This document shows, piece by piece, positions 34,518-45,220 of a stretch of DNA of 64,000 nucleotides. Origin of the DNA: Paraconiothyrium sp. Pb-2020. Lineage: Eukaryota > Ascomycota > Dothideomycetes > Pleosporales > Didymosphaeriaceae. Below the pieces are notes generated by a model that had not been told where the DNA came from, made no database searches, and was given only the letters and a program-made list of their open reading frames with translations. The position numbers and the translations under genes were made by a program. Location: positions 1,426,001 to 1,490,000 of the forward strand of contig JAJUBI010000002.1 in the NCBI GenBank assembly GCA_022419385.1, given 5' to 3'. The first letter of the stretch is position 1. Every line of letters starts with the position of its first letter.

Positions 34518-35182
34518 TCACGCCTCAGCAACAACCTCCAATTCCACTAGTGCACCCTCCTTCGCAAGCCCACTTATCTAGCACACGTCAGCACTATCCC
34601 TAACCCTTCCCTCATCCTCTATGCCCCTTCCCCTTCTCTTCATCGACTGACGTAACTCACTTGCACACGTACTGACCGGCCACGGTTCCTCAAACCACTC
34701 TCCCCAGATCTTGTCCACCTTCCGAAACTCTTTCATATCTATTATATATATCCGCCTCCGGACCACCTTGTCCAGGTTACTTCCTGCAGCTTCGAGACAA
34801 GCTTGGATGTTTTTGATTGCTTGGGCCTTTCCCATTCATTAGTGAGCGCAGCATCATGCGATCAAGGAACCTGGGTTCAACGGGAGTTGAAGAGCAGTTA
34901 TTATGGTAAGGACAATGGTGAAGTCGAGGAGAGGAGACGAATAACAGACAGTTTGCGCTTCTATGCCCCCTTCAACAATGGCGCCTGTCGTGGGATCATC
35001 GCCCATCCAGCCTGCGATGTGCAGTGTATTGCCTTCGCGGACGACGTGGGAGTAGTTGCCATTGGGCTTTGGGGCATTCGGGGCATGTATGGCTTTGCGC
35101 TAGTATGGCATGTTCAGATGTACATTATACGAAGTTGGGATCTTGGAAGGTATTTTACGATGAGTTGGAATGCACGAGACAT
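34518..35182 (-). CDS. RidA/YjgF/UK114-family protein
   Basis: Four exons (35182-35159, 35099-34950, 34826-34665, 34577-34518) give 131 aa, the normal size for RidA proteins. Sequence in order: a short MSRAFQLI start, then APNAPKPNGNYSHVVREGN, LHIAGWMGDDP, EAQTAQAIKNIQACLEAAG, DKVVRRRIYIIDM, and a C-terminus PVSTCISGLAKEGALVELE. These match the family's beta strands and the ligand-site region (Arg in the RxY segment, Cys near the end). RidA proteins form trimers that hydrolyse reactive imine/enamine intermediates, and some members act in secondary metabolism. The third intron starts GCAAGT rather than GT, a GC-AG intron, needed to keep phase and family sequence. The first intron and eight-codon first exon are the least certain part. 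No neighbour points to a pathway. Confidence 0.8.
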
Positions 35183-35513
35183 GTGTATAGAATAAGAGAA
35201 TGTACCAAACGAACCGATGATGTCATCCCGCTCTTGAGAATCTGCCAAATCAGGGAAGAGTCTACGTGGGGTTGGATGTGGAGTATACTTGCACCTCATC
35301 AAATCCATTGAAGGTCAAGTAGAGGAGCAGGATTGCATACTATTGCGATGATGCTGACCTATAACCGCCGTGTCTTCGACTCTGACATCAACCGTTTAGC
35401 TTTGAAGGAGTCCACGATGCTCTGACCTATTGCCACGTGTGGCCAAGTACTATTGGCTGTACGCATACGGTTCTACCCCTACCCTCCACTGCGGCCGCTG
35501 TCACCACCGATGC

Positions 35514-36044
35514 TCAGCAGTAGTGACAGCCTTTGCATATCTACTCCATATCAGCATCGCGTTCTCTTCACGCTTTCTCAATGCAGAACTTACACCCTCA
35601 TTTGCGTGACAGATCTCCATGTAGCACAACTTGGAGCAGCCCCACTCATTGACCATGCAATGCCACTACACGCATGTCAGCTTCCTTCTTCCCTTCCCCT
35701 ACCGAGCTTTGTAGCAAACATACGCACCTTTTTGCAATCGACATAGTGGCCGGCGCAGTCTTTATGGCAAGGGCCTGGTATGAGTTAGTATCTTGCCGTT
35801 GTGTTCCCCCACCGCTATGCAAGCGGTCATAAGGAAACTCATCGAGCTAAAGACTCGCCAAGTGGCCTGAGGAAGAGTGGCAGGGGGAAGAGAATGTACC
35901 GCGGAGATGCTCAACGAACTTGGGCCAGTCGCGCTTGGCTAGACGGGCGACCTTGGGGGGCGTCTCCGTTTCGATTTGGGTGTCGGGGACGAGCGCGGAG
36001 GCGCTGCAGGAGACGAGAGCGAACAAGGCGAGCGGAAGCTTCAT
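35514..36044 (-). CDS. Small secreted cysteine-rich protein (Kex2-type propeptide)
   Basis: Four exons (36044-35900, 35774-35728, 35665-35594, 35540-35514) with phases that close give 96 aa. Residues 1 to about 18 are a signal peptide (MKLPLALFALVSCSASA). A short acidic pro-region ends in a dibasic site, ARLAKR, followed by DWPKF. The last about 47 residues hold ten cysteines, spread as PCHKDC, VDC, WHC, WGC, KLC, EIC, ICKGC and HYC just before the stop. Each splice adds Cys-rich sequence in frame, and the last exon is only nine codons, which argues that the model is right. Introns are 125, 62 and 53 nt. I do not recognise the family. Size, secretion signal, dibasic processing site and even Cys number fit a candidate apoplastic effector or antimicrobial-type protein, which is inference. 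Confidence 0.72.
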
Positions 36045-36310
36045 AGTGGCGGGAAGGAACTGGGTGAAGGGCCGACAGGTGTGTGATGGTCGGGACTGAG
36101 AGCGAGGACAGGCAGCGGGTAAGCTTAAGAACGAAATGGAGGGTTGATTGGGGAAGACGCGCGGGCGTCAGGAGAGCGGTGCGTCATTCACTTTATACCC
36201 CGCGAAGAAAAGCCTGGGGAGTTGGTGAAATACATTTCCTCTCATAGAAGCGATCTGTGCTGTCATGACTACGAAAAGGACCTTTGTTGTCTCTCCAGGT
36301 CTCCAGCTTC

Positions 36311-37081
36311 TCAACTCCACATCTCGTAATCTGGAAAGTACGCTCTATGCACCCTCTTTGCATACTCCACGCAGATCTCAAAGTCCCCCTTTAACTATTT
36401 CCTCGTGTCCGGTGCCGCATCGCACACAAGATTACTAACTACGAACCCGAACACCGTCGCGTCTGCCTCCGTCGGCTCCTGTCCTCCTAGTACCCAGAAG
36501 CACTCCACATCACCCGCCTTCCTTCTACTATCCTCCAGCAACCTGCTCACACCGGACCATACATCTTCGATCAACGCGCGCGTCTCAGCGTCAGAAAAAC
36601 GGCCGGCGCCTTGCCCGTAGAGTTTGTTGACGTTGGCGCGGTAGGCGAGCAGGCCGATGAGGACGCGCATGGGATAGGGGATTGACCACAATGCGTGGTC
36701 ACGCATGGTATAGTAGTTCTGGACCCAGCGTTCGCGGCCTTGGAGGAAGTACAGTTTATCCTCTAGTAGGGCTCGTACGGCGAGATCCTGACCTGTTTCC
36801 CCACCTTCCAGACCTGCATTGACGTCTTTTACAATATCGCGCTCGCACAGAGTTTTCAGGATGAGCGTGGAATCGGAGAGGAGTTCGGGGGCGGACCCAG
36901 GATATTTCAGTTCTAGGTACGGAATCTTTCCTCTGGGTCCAGAGCGCGGCCCTCCTACGCCGCAGGTGTAAGACGTCCTGGAAGTGCGTAGGCGGAACTC
37001 GATCTTCGTGACGGCGACGTATTGATTTGGGGTGTTCCAGCCGCGGTAGAGAGTTATGGCAGGGGAGGACTTAGATGCCAT
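36311..37081 (-). pseudogene. FAX/GST-like gene cut by an in-frame TAG
   Basis: The open part (37081-36395) encodes 228 aa, from ITLYRGWNTPNQY through PRSGPRGKIPYLEL and LLSDSTLILKTL to a C-terminal GST-like half ending VSNLVCDAAPDTRK. This is the failed-axon-connections/metaxin-like glutathione-S-transferase family (GST_N_4 plus GST_C_6 type). The frame then meets TAG at 36397-36395, but the same frame continues for 27 codons with family-like sequence (VEYAKRVHRAYFPDYE) to a TGA at 36313-36311. A single base change, CAG to TAG, would explain it. No intron can remove the stop while keeping the reading frame. Either the protein works without its last helix, or the stop is read through, or the gene is a recent pseudogene. 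Confidence 0.7.
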
Positions 37082-38142
37082 GGCGGGGGCAGGTGCTTAA
37101 AGATTTGAGCGAATGATAGGGCTACAGGAAAAGTTTGACCACCAAACAAGGCTGAACCGCAGTAATGAGGTGGAAGAGTGTGATGGAGCAGGCTGTGAGG
37201 TTTTTAGTAGGAAATTAAATTTCTATAATTTTTCAAGTCTGCTTTATACTTGGGGCATTCCTCTTTAGTACGACGATGTCCGGATGATCGTACATAATGC
37301 ACTGACTAACGTAGCCAAGGCCGCTCATAGCTGAAGGTTGTTGCGATGAACGCAATGATGGATATGCGATCGGACATGATGAGCATGTCGTGCGATAGAT
37401 GCAAGTCCGACCGTCTAGGAGTGACGACGATGGTGATCGAGAGCCCTGGAGAGGTCGCGCCTAAACGCGACGCGCGCTAGGAGCTTGGGCCACCAGTTGC
37501 TCGGGGAAGTCGGTGATCTCACATGCATCCTCAATGCATGTGTACGTTATGTACCATTCTCCCGTGTCTTGTTGACAAAGATTCAGATACGAGAGCGTCC
37601 AGTGTGGGAATCTCAACATGGGCACACTCACTCGAAGGAAAGCGCAACACACGGCGAATACTGAAAGGAAAGAGCCACTCATGCCACTTGCACCCATGGT
37701 AGACACGGATGATACGAGGACGCGCCCAGCAATTCGACAACCAACACCATGACAATACACCTCGAAAAGCTCTCATTGCGCTCCTACGCGCAATCTCACC
37801 TTCGCATCTTCTCTCACCACCCCGCCTGGCAAACGTGTGACCAGCAGCCCCGCGTAGGGCTCCTTCCGACCAGGCAACAGGCCAGCCTCGTGCTACGGAC
37901 TTCAACCGCCGGCTTCGCCTGTCCGCTGCGCGCTCAAGTCTCTGCTTTCAACCAGAAGTCTGTGACGGCCGCTATATAACGCGCTCAGTTGCCCGCCTTC
38001 AGCAGCGCTCGCCGCCGACAGTCACCCGCTCTCAAGCTCACCACAGGTGAGCAGCCCTTCACCCAGCAACTCGTCAAGTCTGTTGTTATATCAGAATGTT
38101 CAAGCTAACAATTATATCCTCAGATCATCTCACCCCGCGAGC
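37082..38142. other. Intergenic region, with a doubtful spliced frame
   Basis: About 1 kb. On the minus strand, 37905-37461 could be joined by a 64-nt GTGAGT intron into a small Cys-containing protein ending ITYTCIEDACEITDF, but the N-terminus has no convincing signal peptide, so I do not call it. A 5' UTR intron (38046 to about 38124) appears to precede the next gene. Confidence 0.35.
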
Positions 38143-39671
38143 ATGTCGTCACCCGCCGATTCGAGCGCCAACAACGGCCCCTCCCCTTGCTGGACACCCC
38201 GCTCGAGATTCGCCATCACATCTTCAGCCATATCGCAGCCGCTCGTGACGTCGAGCCGCGCTACACGCTGCGCTACTGGTTCGAGAAGGCCGACATCCAC
38301 GAGCAAATTGCGAATAACCTCAAGAACGACCCGGACGCGAACGTCACGTATGTGGCCGGCTACAACCTCAATACGACGAGGATGAGGAGCCAGAGGTGCA
38401 GGTTGATGCGGTTGCAGACGATAATACAGAGAATGAAGAGTGAGTCATCATGTCTGAAATAGTTCCCAAACAGTGCGATACAGCCGGGGGCTAGTGATTC
38501 ATGAACATTGTATGGGACCTGTGAGGCTGTCACTGTTTCCTTTCTTGAGCGCAAAGCTGATGTGTGATATAGGGACGAGGACGAGGACGAGGACAATGAT
38601 GATGAGAACCAGGAACCGGATGAAGATGAGGAGGATGGGGAGGAGGGGCAAGACGGACACGATGTTGATGCTGCCACTGAGGACGAGTCTAACATCGACA
38701 ACGAAGATGAGGAGATGCATGATGAGCAGGACGCGATCGCTGACGGAGCTACCGCTACCACAAATATTGCGCACGGCGGCACTACCTTCACGGATACGAT
38801 CCAGATCACCAATCTCGATCAGCGCGCTACAGAGGACACCGGAGCAGGGCATAACCCATTCGATAATGAAGTCCAGAGTGCCATCTTTTCCGCGAATACC
38901 GCCATGGACGAGGCAGCCATCCAGCACGGGAGCGAGAATATCGTAGAAGGCCAGGGACCAGAGCAAGCTGTCCACGATGTGGATATGGCTGACACTGGCG
39001 GAAACGGGACCACCGCTGGGGACGACACTGCGGCTGCGGCTGCCTCCTCGGGCCCTACTGAGCCTAATGTCATCGTGATCAAGCCCAACAGCAAGTGGCG
39101 CCACGTCTCAAAGTTCATTAGACTCACGCAGTGCCCGCCGCAGGCTAACCTGTTCCTCATCTCAAAGCAGTTCAACATCGAAGCCAAGCAGTGGTTTTAC
39201 GATGTGGCGACATTGAAGATTGACGCCACCGCTTCATTCCTGCACTTCACCTTCTTTGAGCTTGCTCTAAACAAGCTAGCTGAAGCGCCTTTCTCGCCCA
39301 TGGAGAACATCAAGAACGCCGAGATCACCTTTGTTTGGGACACTACCTGGATCCGGTCTGAATCCACCGGCTTCGCTGGCGCAGTCTTTCCCGTCTTTCT
39401 GAAGAGCCGTGCCGACTTCATCCTGGAGATCTTGCTCCGAGCTCCCGAGCTAAAGAAGGTCAAGATCCACTGGTACGACTCTGCGCAGGATGACGGAGCC
39501 ATGCAACTGCGCGCCGACACTCTCGAGCCGTTCATCTTGAACCTCCGGGCTGTGGTAGACACTGAAGACCACTATATTGCGCCAGATGCGAAGCCTCGCG
39601 CAAAGAGCCGGGCTGGCAAGCAGCGTCTGGAATTCAAGGCCATAATCGACAATGGCTGCGAGACCTTCTAG
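38143..39671 (+). pseudogene. F-box-like acidic protein gene with reading-frame breaks
   Basis: The ATG at 38143 starts MSSPADSSANNGPSP, but the F-box-like continuation LLDTPLEIRHHIFSHI lies in the next frame and no GT donor exists between them. A single missing base near 38186 explains it. A second frame change occurs near 38370, between YVAGYN and DEEPEVQVDA. There a 38-nt GTCACG..GAG intron would restore phase, or another base is missing. An intron at 38440-38572 then joins a very acidic Asp/Glu tract to a long open frame ending at 39671. The last about 200 aa (WRHVSKFIRLTQCPPQANLF, ISKQFNIEAKQWFYDVATLKI) look like the folded part of fungal F-box/2EXR-type proteins. The gene is either decaying or affected by assembly errors. 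Confidence 0.6.
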
Positions 39672-40691
39672 TCCCCTAACGTTGGTTTGGGAACTTTCCG
39701 GGTCCCAAAATTTGCTAGATGGTTGGCACGCACAAAGCTCCTCTATTTCATTGACACGGTCTCAGCATCACGGAATTTTGTCCATTGATCAAGTTTACAC
39801 TTTATGACTGAATGCTCCGGATGGCTTTGACAGCCGTCAGAGTTGGGCCGGGACATGGTAAATGATTCTATACCGTCGTTGGCATGCATGAACCAAGGAT
39901 TTCACGATGTACTTTTCATGCTATGGTCTACATGAGCGTTGAGTAAACGCAGCCCTTGGGTGCGTTGATGATACCCTACGTAGCGAAAATGGACATGACT
40001 GAGTGAATAGACTTGCTGATACAAGGGCTTCCTGACACCATTGCCTGTTGCTCGCTTCACCGTCTTTCGCATCGTTCGTTGCCCTCCCACATCGCCACCC
40101 TTAACTGCGTCCATGCAAGCACCTCAGATACACGTACCTGAGTATACACATCACCTCTCTCCCTCTCCAAACCCTTCCGGTAACATGTTTGTACATGAAG
40201 ACTCGACGTGTGCCAAAGCTACGTACAGTCCAATCTCCTGACTCTTAGATCTGCAGAATACGACCAAGTTCGATCGCAAGAACAATAACGACGCAATGGA
40301 ACAGAAGATGTGTTAAAGGATATCTGTGCATGTTGATTTAAACATTCGAACTCCGCACTTCTGTTTGAACAGAGCATGTGAGATACAAAAAAAACTTCGC
40401 AAATAATTCAGTCAGTTCGAACGCAAAAGCTAGTGTTTTAACAACTGAGAAAGTTGTTGATTGCTATTCCGAGCTTCGTCCCAAGTCACATGGTATGCAA
40501 TCACCTGACAGCGTGTCTTGCCATTAGTCCTAATTATGGCTAGACTATGTGCTCATATATATTTCCATAGTTCGCAGGCAAATATTACTTCTCAACGATA
40601 TCAATGATTCCATTTCTACCCACAACCTATAGAAATTCAAACTACAAAACACGATTGAACGCCAGACTCCTGTATGCCGACCATTGAACTT
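39672..40691. other. Intergenic region
   Basis: About 1 kb without a supportable gene, lying between two gene ends that face each other. Confidence 0.5.
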
Positions 40692-41507
40692 TTAGGCAGC
40701 ACCACGCTCCCAAGGGAATTTGATAGAATCTCCTTCCATTTCCCAGATCCCGTGCGTAGGCCTCCACATAGGATAGACTGGAGTTGGAGTCAGCTCATGC
40801 ACGCATTTCCTCCACACATCGCTCGCGTTCTTCCTGTCCATGTCGAATTGCATCTTGAAAAGCGAACGAAAGCTGTGCTTCTCGTATAGTTTCTTTCCCA
40901 TTGACGAAGCCTCCATCCAGCACTCGACGCCAAGCTCATCCGCGCGCGAAGTTCCGATACTCATTAGAAGCGAACCGATACCCTTTCCACGGTATGCTGG
41001 CATCACCGCCATCCAATTGAGTGCTGCAGGGTGTTAGAAGTATCCAGCAACATGACTAAGATACTCACCTAAGTGTGGCCTACGCATCCAATTTGTCCGC
41101 GGGGTATAAACCTGCCTGATAATTTCCTCGCAAAATTCTCGGTATACGCCCTCCGGCCACCAGGATGCTCTCAAAGTGGGTGGTCCGTTCTTGAACGGAT
41201 TCTGCGTGTGAACCTCCCACTGCGCGCACGCGACTACCTTTCCATTCGTAATGTCCTCGACGTAGTACCAATTGCTCGTAGGCGTACTGATGTGATTCTC
41301 CCAAAAACGGTTCTTCGACTCAATGATCGCATCCTCGCGTGCGGTAGGCGTATATCCTAGAACAGGGAAGAACAGCTGAGCGTATGTATCGTATGGGTCA
41401 TAATTCGCGACCCAGATGACGTCCATGATGGCATCCATCTCGACCTTGCTCTTCATCTCTTTCACGACATATTTGGCCGCCATGTCGTGCTCCAGTAATA
41501 ACCCCAT
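40692..41507 (-). CDS. GNAT-family N-acetyltransferase
   Basis: Two exons (41507-41069, 41023-40692) around a 45-nt intron give 256 aa. The acetyl-CoA signature MPAYRGKGIGSLLM lies at the start of exon 2, preceded by ALNWMAV. An aromatic-rich N-terminal half (FFPVLGYTPTAREDAIIES, WYYVEDITNGKVVACAQWEVH) and the later ASSMGKKLYEKHSF segment are typical of fungal GNATs of unknown substrate. They transfer acetyl groups to amines of small molecules or proteins in the cytosol. Met9 is an alternative start. No operon-like context exists and the substrate cannot be deduced. Confidence 0.85.
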
Positions 41508-42257
41508 CTCGCAGCGTTGGGTAGGCTTATGAATGTATCGTCAACCTTCGCGCCCTATTTTCTCCGCGGAATAACTTGAGTGCTTCGAAATTGAGTCTCA
41601 GTCAGACATGCACACAAGACACACTCAAAACAGCAGGCAAATAAGAGCAGACTTGTTTTCAATGACACCTCTCGCGATAACAAGCCTTCACCTTGTATTG
41701 GTTTGACCTAAACGACGTTGACAACCCAGTCAATCGGACCGGTTTACTGCCGGATCGAGGCACAGCTCTCGCGCGAACCACAGCCGAAGCTCACGCGGAG
41801 TACAAGTGTGTAGATAGCAAGGTTGAAGGCCTGGTGCGCAGGCTTAAAAAGGCAGCTGCTGTATTGAGGTTAGCGCCGTTGCACACAGACGAGAACACCG
41901 TTTCACGACTACGCCCGCGTGCGTTCGTCCCCTCACACTGCAACAGTCTGGATCGTTGGTCACGTACGTATCACAGCATGAGGACAAAGGGAGTGATTAC
42001 GGGCCCTTGCGTTTTGGTTGTGAGGTTAGCGAGCGCGAGGGGACGATGCGACGAGCGAGAGCCGATGCCGGCGCCGAAGCTATTCATCTGTGGTCCGAGC
42101 TCGGCGGTTGCGGAAGCTTGATGACCGGTCTGGATTCGAGAGCCACATCTGACCTCAGTGCTCTGTGGCGCGGATGGAAGTGTGGCGCAAGAGCATGGCT
42201 TTGAGCTGAATTTCCTCCAACGCGTGCATCGTCACCCGACAAGCAGCGTCGACAGCG
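41508..42257. other. Divergent intergenic region
   Basis: About 750 bases between the GNAT and UstYa-like starts. A 142-codon frame at 41693-42121 lacks any protein character and was not called. Confidence 0.45.
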
Positions 42258-43151
42258 ATGAACCAGCAATATCAGCCTCTGCGAGGGGATGAGGAGAACG
42301 ACGGACAGACCAAGCACTCCGATTTAGGCGAACAGGTTCTACGATCTTCAAATTCTCGGTCGGCTATTACGGTGTGCGCGACAGCTTTACTAATATCTCT
42401 TGTGGTCAACGTCCTATTGACGATTGACAATACTCTGCTTCGTACTACGACTCAAGACCGCGGAAAGACAAAGTACAGTGTGTATTCCAGACGCATACCT
42501 TGTTCCTCTCTAATCTTCATAGGTGGAATTACATTTGATAGCATGGTCCCTTATCACTCCTACTCAAAGTACTGGAACCCAAATATTAGCGACGAAGAAA
42601 CGGATGCCGCCTGGGACGCGATTGATACGAACCCCATGGCCATCTCTTTACACGACGAGTTCGCAAGTCAAGTCGGTCTTGGGCCTTCTACGCGCTTTCC
42701 GTGGGACACCGGACGCAGCATCTACTATATCAAAGGCTTTCACGATCTACATTGCTTGAAACTCATCCGAAAAGCTATCGTCTCCAAGCACAGCCAGTCT
42801 AACCAGACGTTCACCCTGAGTCATCTGTTTCACTGCCTGGATGGATTGCGGCAAGATGTCATGTGTACAGCCGACGATACGCCCATGTCCGCGCTGGTCG
42901 AGCATCACGTTGGTGATGGGCAGATGAGGCAGTGCCGCGATTGGGGCAAGCTGAGGGCTTGGGCGACCCGGCCTGATCAGCATGCTTGCCATGACTTCGA
43001 CGACTACCGTGAGGTTACCAATACCCTGGAGGTATTCGGGCACTGCCCGCAAGATTCGCCTTATCGCCCGGTGATGGAGGCCTACTTCCAGTATCACGGT
43101 CACAAGGATCCTTACGAGCCGAAGGACCCCGGAGATAGGGTGGTTTTCTGA
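42258..43151 (+). CDS. UstYa-family (DUF3328) oxidase
   Basis: Two exons (42258-42477, 42523-43151) give 282 aa. The 45-nt intron is a multiple of three and has no stop, so its retention would insert fifteen residues. Splicing gives the usual KYSGITFDSMVPYHSYSKYW. A short cytosolic N-terminus is followed by one transmembrane segment (about residues 36-58) and a lumenal domain. Both HxxHC motifs that define the family are present, HDLHC followed by LKLIR and HLFHC followed by LDGLRQ, plus RFPWD before them. UstYa proteins are probably metal-dependent oxidases that cyclise or chlorinate peptides in ustiloxin, cyclochlorotine and asperipin pathways. No UstA-like repeat precursor, P450 or peptidase is adjacent, but a small secreted-peptide gene starts 670 bases downstream on the same strand. 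Confidence 0.88.
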   Translation: MNQQYQPLRGDEENDGQTKHSDLGEQVLRSSNSRSAITVCATALLISLVVNVLLTIDNTLLRTTTQDRGKTKYSVYSRRIPCSSLIFIGGITFDSMVPYHSYSKYWNPNISDEETDAAWDAIDTNPMAISLHDEFASQVGLGPSTRFPWDTGRSIYYIKGFHDLHCLKLIRKAIVSKHSQSNQTFTLSHLFHCLDGLRQDVMCTADDTPMSALVEHHVGDGQMRQCRDWGKLRAWATRPDQHACHDFDDYREVTNTLEVFGHCPQDSPYRPVMEAYFQYHGHKDPYEPKDPGDRVVF

Positions 43152-43825
43152 GTTGTAACGTACTCATTCGTCGATGTTCTCGTGGAGATAGCCCGCCTGG
43201 TTCTCATTCCGATATTTGAGTACAATGGTGCAACGCTGCAAGGTGACAAGACGAAAAAGCAGTGAGTCGTAACTGTTGGGGGCGCGGAAAAAGTCTCCCG
43301 TTGGTTTCGTATAAAACGAAGGCCGGAGTGAACCCGTATATCAATGAGGCAGTGCTTTCTATTGATTGGCCCCAGACATATGCTCGATGCATGGTTCCCG
43401 GTACCTCACCGAAACAGGGCACGGCGAACAACAGCGTCACCGACTACAAGCGTTGCCGATATTAAACAGAAACTTTTTCGCCCCCGATTTCTATATTCGT
43501 TATCTTACTTTAGCCTTCACCACTTGGAAAATAGCTTCTCTTCGGTTGTACCGTGAGTCGGGATATCGTTGTGCGCCCGTTAGGTTCCGATATATCGCCC
43601 GATTCGCGAATTAGTTGAAGCGCAGTCTATTCTCGGTGGCTTTGAGAAGCCAGCAAGATTCTCAGCCTTGCATCTTTCGATCTATCTAAAAGGTTGGGCG
43701 TCGGCTGAAAGATCATTGCCATACGGAAGAAGGTTCGAGCATCGTCTTAAAAGCCAGTGCATCAGTCCCATCATAGCGTTCGACAAGCTTTGACTTTCGA
43801 AAAATCAATATTGACAATAGTCACC
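43152..43825. other. Gap between UstYa-like gene and small secreted frame
   Basis: About 670 bases. No other gene is seen. Confidence 0.45.
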
Positions 43826-44101
43826 ATGCGCTCCATCGCCATCTTACTGTCACTCGGCGCTCTCTTCGTAAGCAGCTTTGCTGCTCCCGTCCTCAGCAAC
43901 AACCGTCGCGCACCTCCAGACTGGCATCATGAAATCGTACCGCCGGGTCATGTCAACGGACGCGGTATTTCCTCTGTCGAATATGTCGCTGTGAGTCCGC
44001 ATCATGTGAATCCCAGAAGCATACTTCTTGTAGAACTCGTGGCTCTCATCACGTGGACAAAGAGTATCCCCTACTATGGACGCATAATTGATCGATCATA
44101 G
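43826..44101 (+). CDS. Small secreted peptide precursor candidate
   Basis: Unspliced frame of 91 aa. A clear signal peptide (MRSIAILLSLGALFVSSFAA) is followed by PVLSNNRR, a dibasic processing site, then APPDWHHEIVPP. Two imperfect repeats follow, HVNGRGISSVEYVAV and HVNPRSILLVELVAL, with nine matching positions. There is no cysteine after the signal. A strong GTGAGT donor lies right after the first repeat. If used with the TTGTAG acceptor (42-43 nt intron), the second repeat is removed and a shorter protein ends PTMDA. The arrangement of signal peptide, dibasic site and repeats next to a UstYa gene recalls dikaritin-type ribosomal peptide precursors, but only one dibasic site is present and the repeat is weak. 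It may also be a chance frame. Confidence 0.4.
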   Translation: MRSIAILLSLGALFVSSFAAPVLSNNRRAPPDWHHEIVPPGHVNGRGISSVEYVAVSPHHVNPRSILLVELVALITWTKSIPYYGRIIDRS

Positions 44102-45220
44102 GGTATCGATCGTCGACATGCTCCTACTCTGGAGACGGAACTGAAAAGTCCCGTTGAGGGACGCGACTAAGTGAGTGCTACGACGGAACGTATAGACCGA
44201 GCTGACAGATGCTACTAGACACGGAGGAGAAATTGTGCGTCCTTTCACAACCTCGGCGATAACCCCATATGTGGTGATCTATAAGCGGGCGGGACATGTT
44301 GTGGTACTGGATGACGGTCGTCTGTCGCTATCGAGAAAATCACAATCACTTCTTTTGGCATACTCCACGAGCTTATAGAGGTTACTTTGCTTGCCACCGA
44401 CTTCGGCAGAGATCAGATGCAACTTTGTCAAAGTCCCGCATCCTTGATGAGCTGGCACTATGCCACTGTTCTGGACCGCAGAGCCATGCCATTGGACGTC
44501 AAGTGACACTTTAACACTAGAGAAACCACGTTAGCTCCTACTTGCATCGGTATGTTCCACAACTTTCGGGTTGGGATCCACTCCTGTCCCTTCAATCTCG
44601 CAATGCAGATGCGGTGGTACTTGACTGGCTACACGGCGCTTGAATATGGACGTCTGGTACCAGCCGAGATAGCAAGCGGAAGCTGAAGGTTTCGGCTGCA
44701 AGCATGGAATGCCGATAAGTTGATGACTCTCGAGGAGACTTTTGGGAGATTATTCTCGGTCGCACAAGCCTAACCCAGCGGCGACGGCATTCTTGCCATC
44801 GCACGTTAGGACCCTACGCCGTCCTTGCATGCCAACTATCGACAACACCCGCCGTACAACGCTCAAACCTCAACGTCGCCGTCTCTCCATGACGCCTCGC
44901 TGGTATTCCCGTGCGATGCTCCATCCCTTTCTTTTCCAGCCATCGTCACCCAAACAAGTCACCCAGCACAATCTGAATTTACTGCTCAAAACACAGGTCG
45001 GCGTGCACTTTACCGCCGTGAAATGCCCTTCCCCTTGCCATGCCTGCTAGTGTACGCCTCGCACATACCTGCCACTCAGCTTCCGTTCGCATTCCAGCGC
45101 CTCCAGTACCCCACCCGTTCAGCAATACCCATATCCAAGAATATCTCCTCCGATCTGACCTCATCTTGAGGTGAGCTGGCTGCGCTTTGGCATGATTCAC
45201 ATTGCGATAAGGATGCGAAT
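44102..45220. other. Intergenic region
   Basis: About 1.1 kb with no supportable gene. Possible 3' exons of the small secreted gene (splice-like signals near 44172-44218) cannot be confirmed. Confidence 0.4.

Noticed and set aside
37461..37905. Possible spliced Cys-containing small protein on the minus strand
   Set aside because: A 64-nt GTGAGT intron fits by phase, but the N-terminus is Trp/Arg-rich without a convincing signal peptide; too weak to call.
38499..39104. 201-codon minus-strand frame rich in Ile/Val
   Set aside because: Complement of an Asp/Glu-rich coding tract; hydrophobic only because of that.
41693..42121. 142-codon frame upstream of the UstYa gene
   Set aside because: No hydrophobic core, motif or splice support; overlaps likely promoter.
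43826..44101. Reading the small secreted frame as a confirmed ribosomal-peptide precursor or pheromone
   Set aside because: Only one dibasic site, weak repeat, no known pheromone core; kept as a candidate only.
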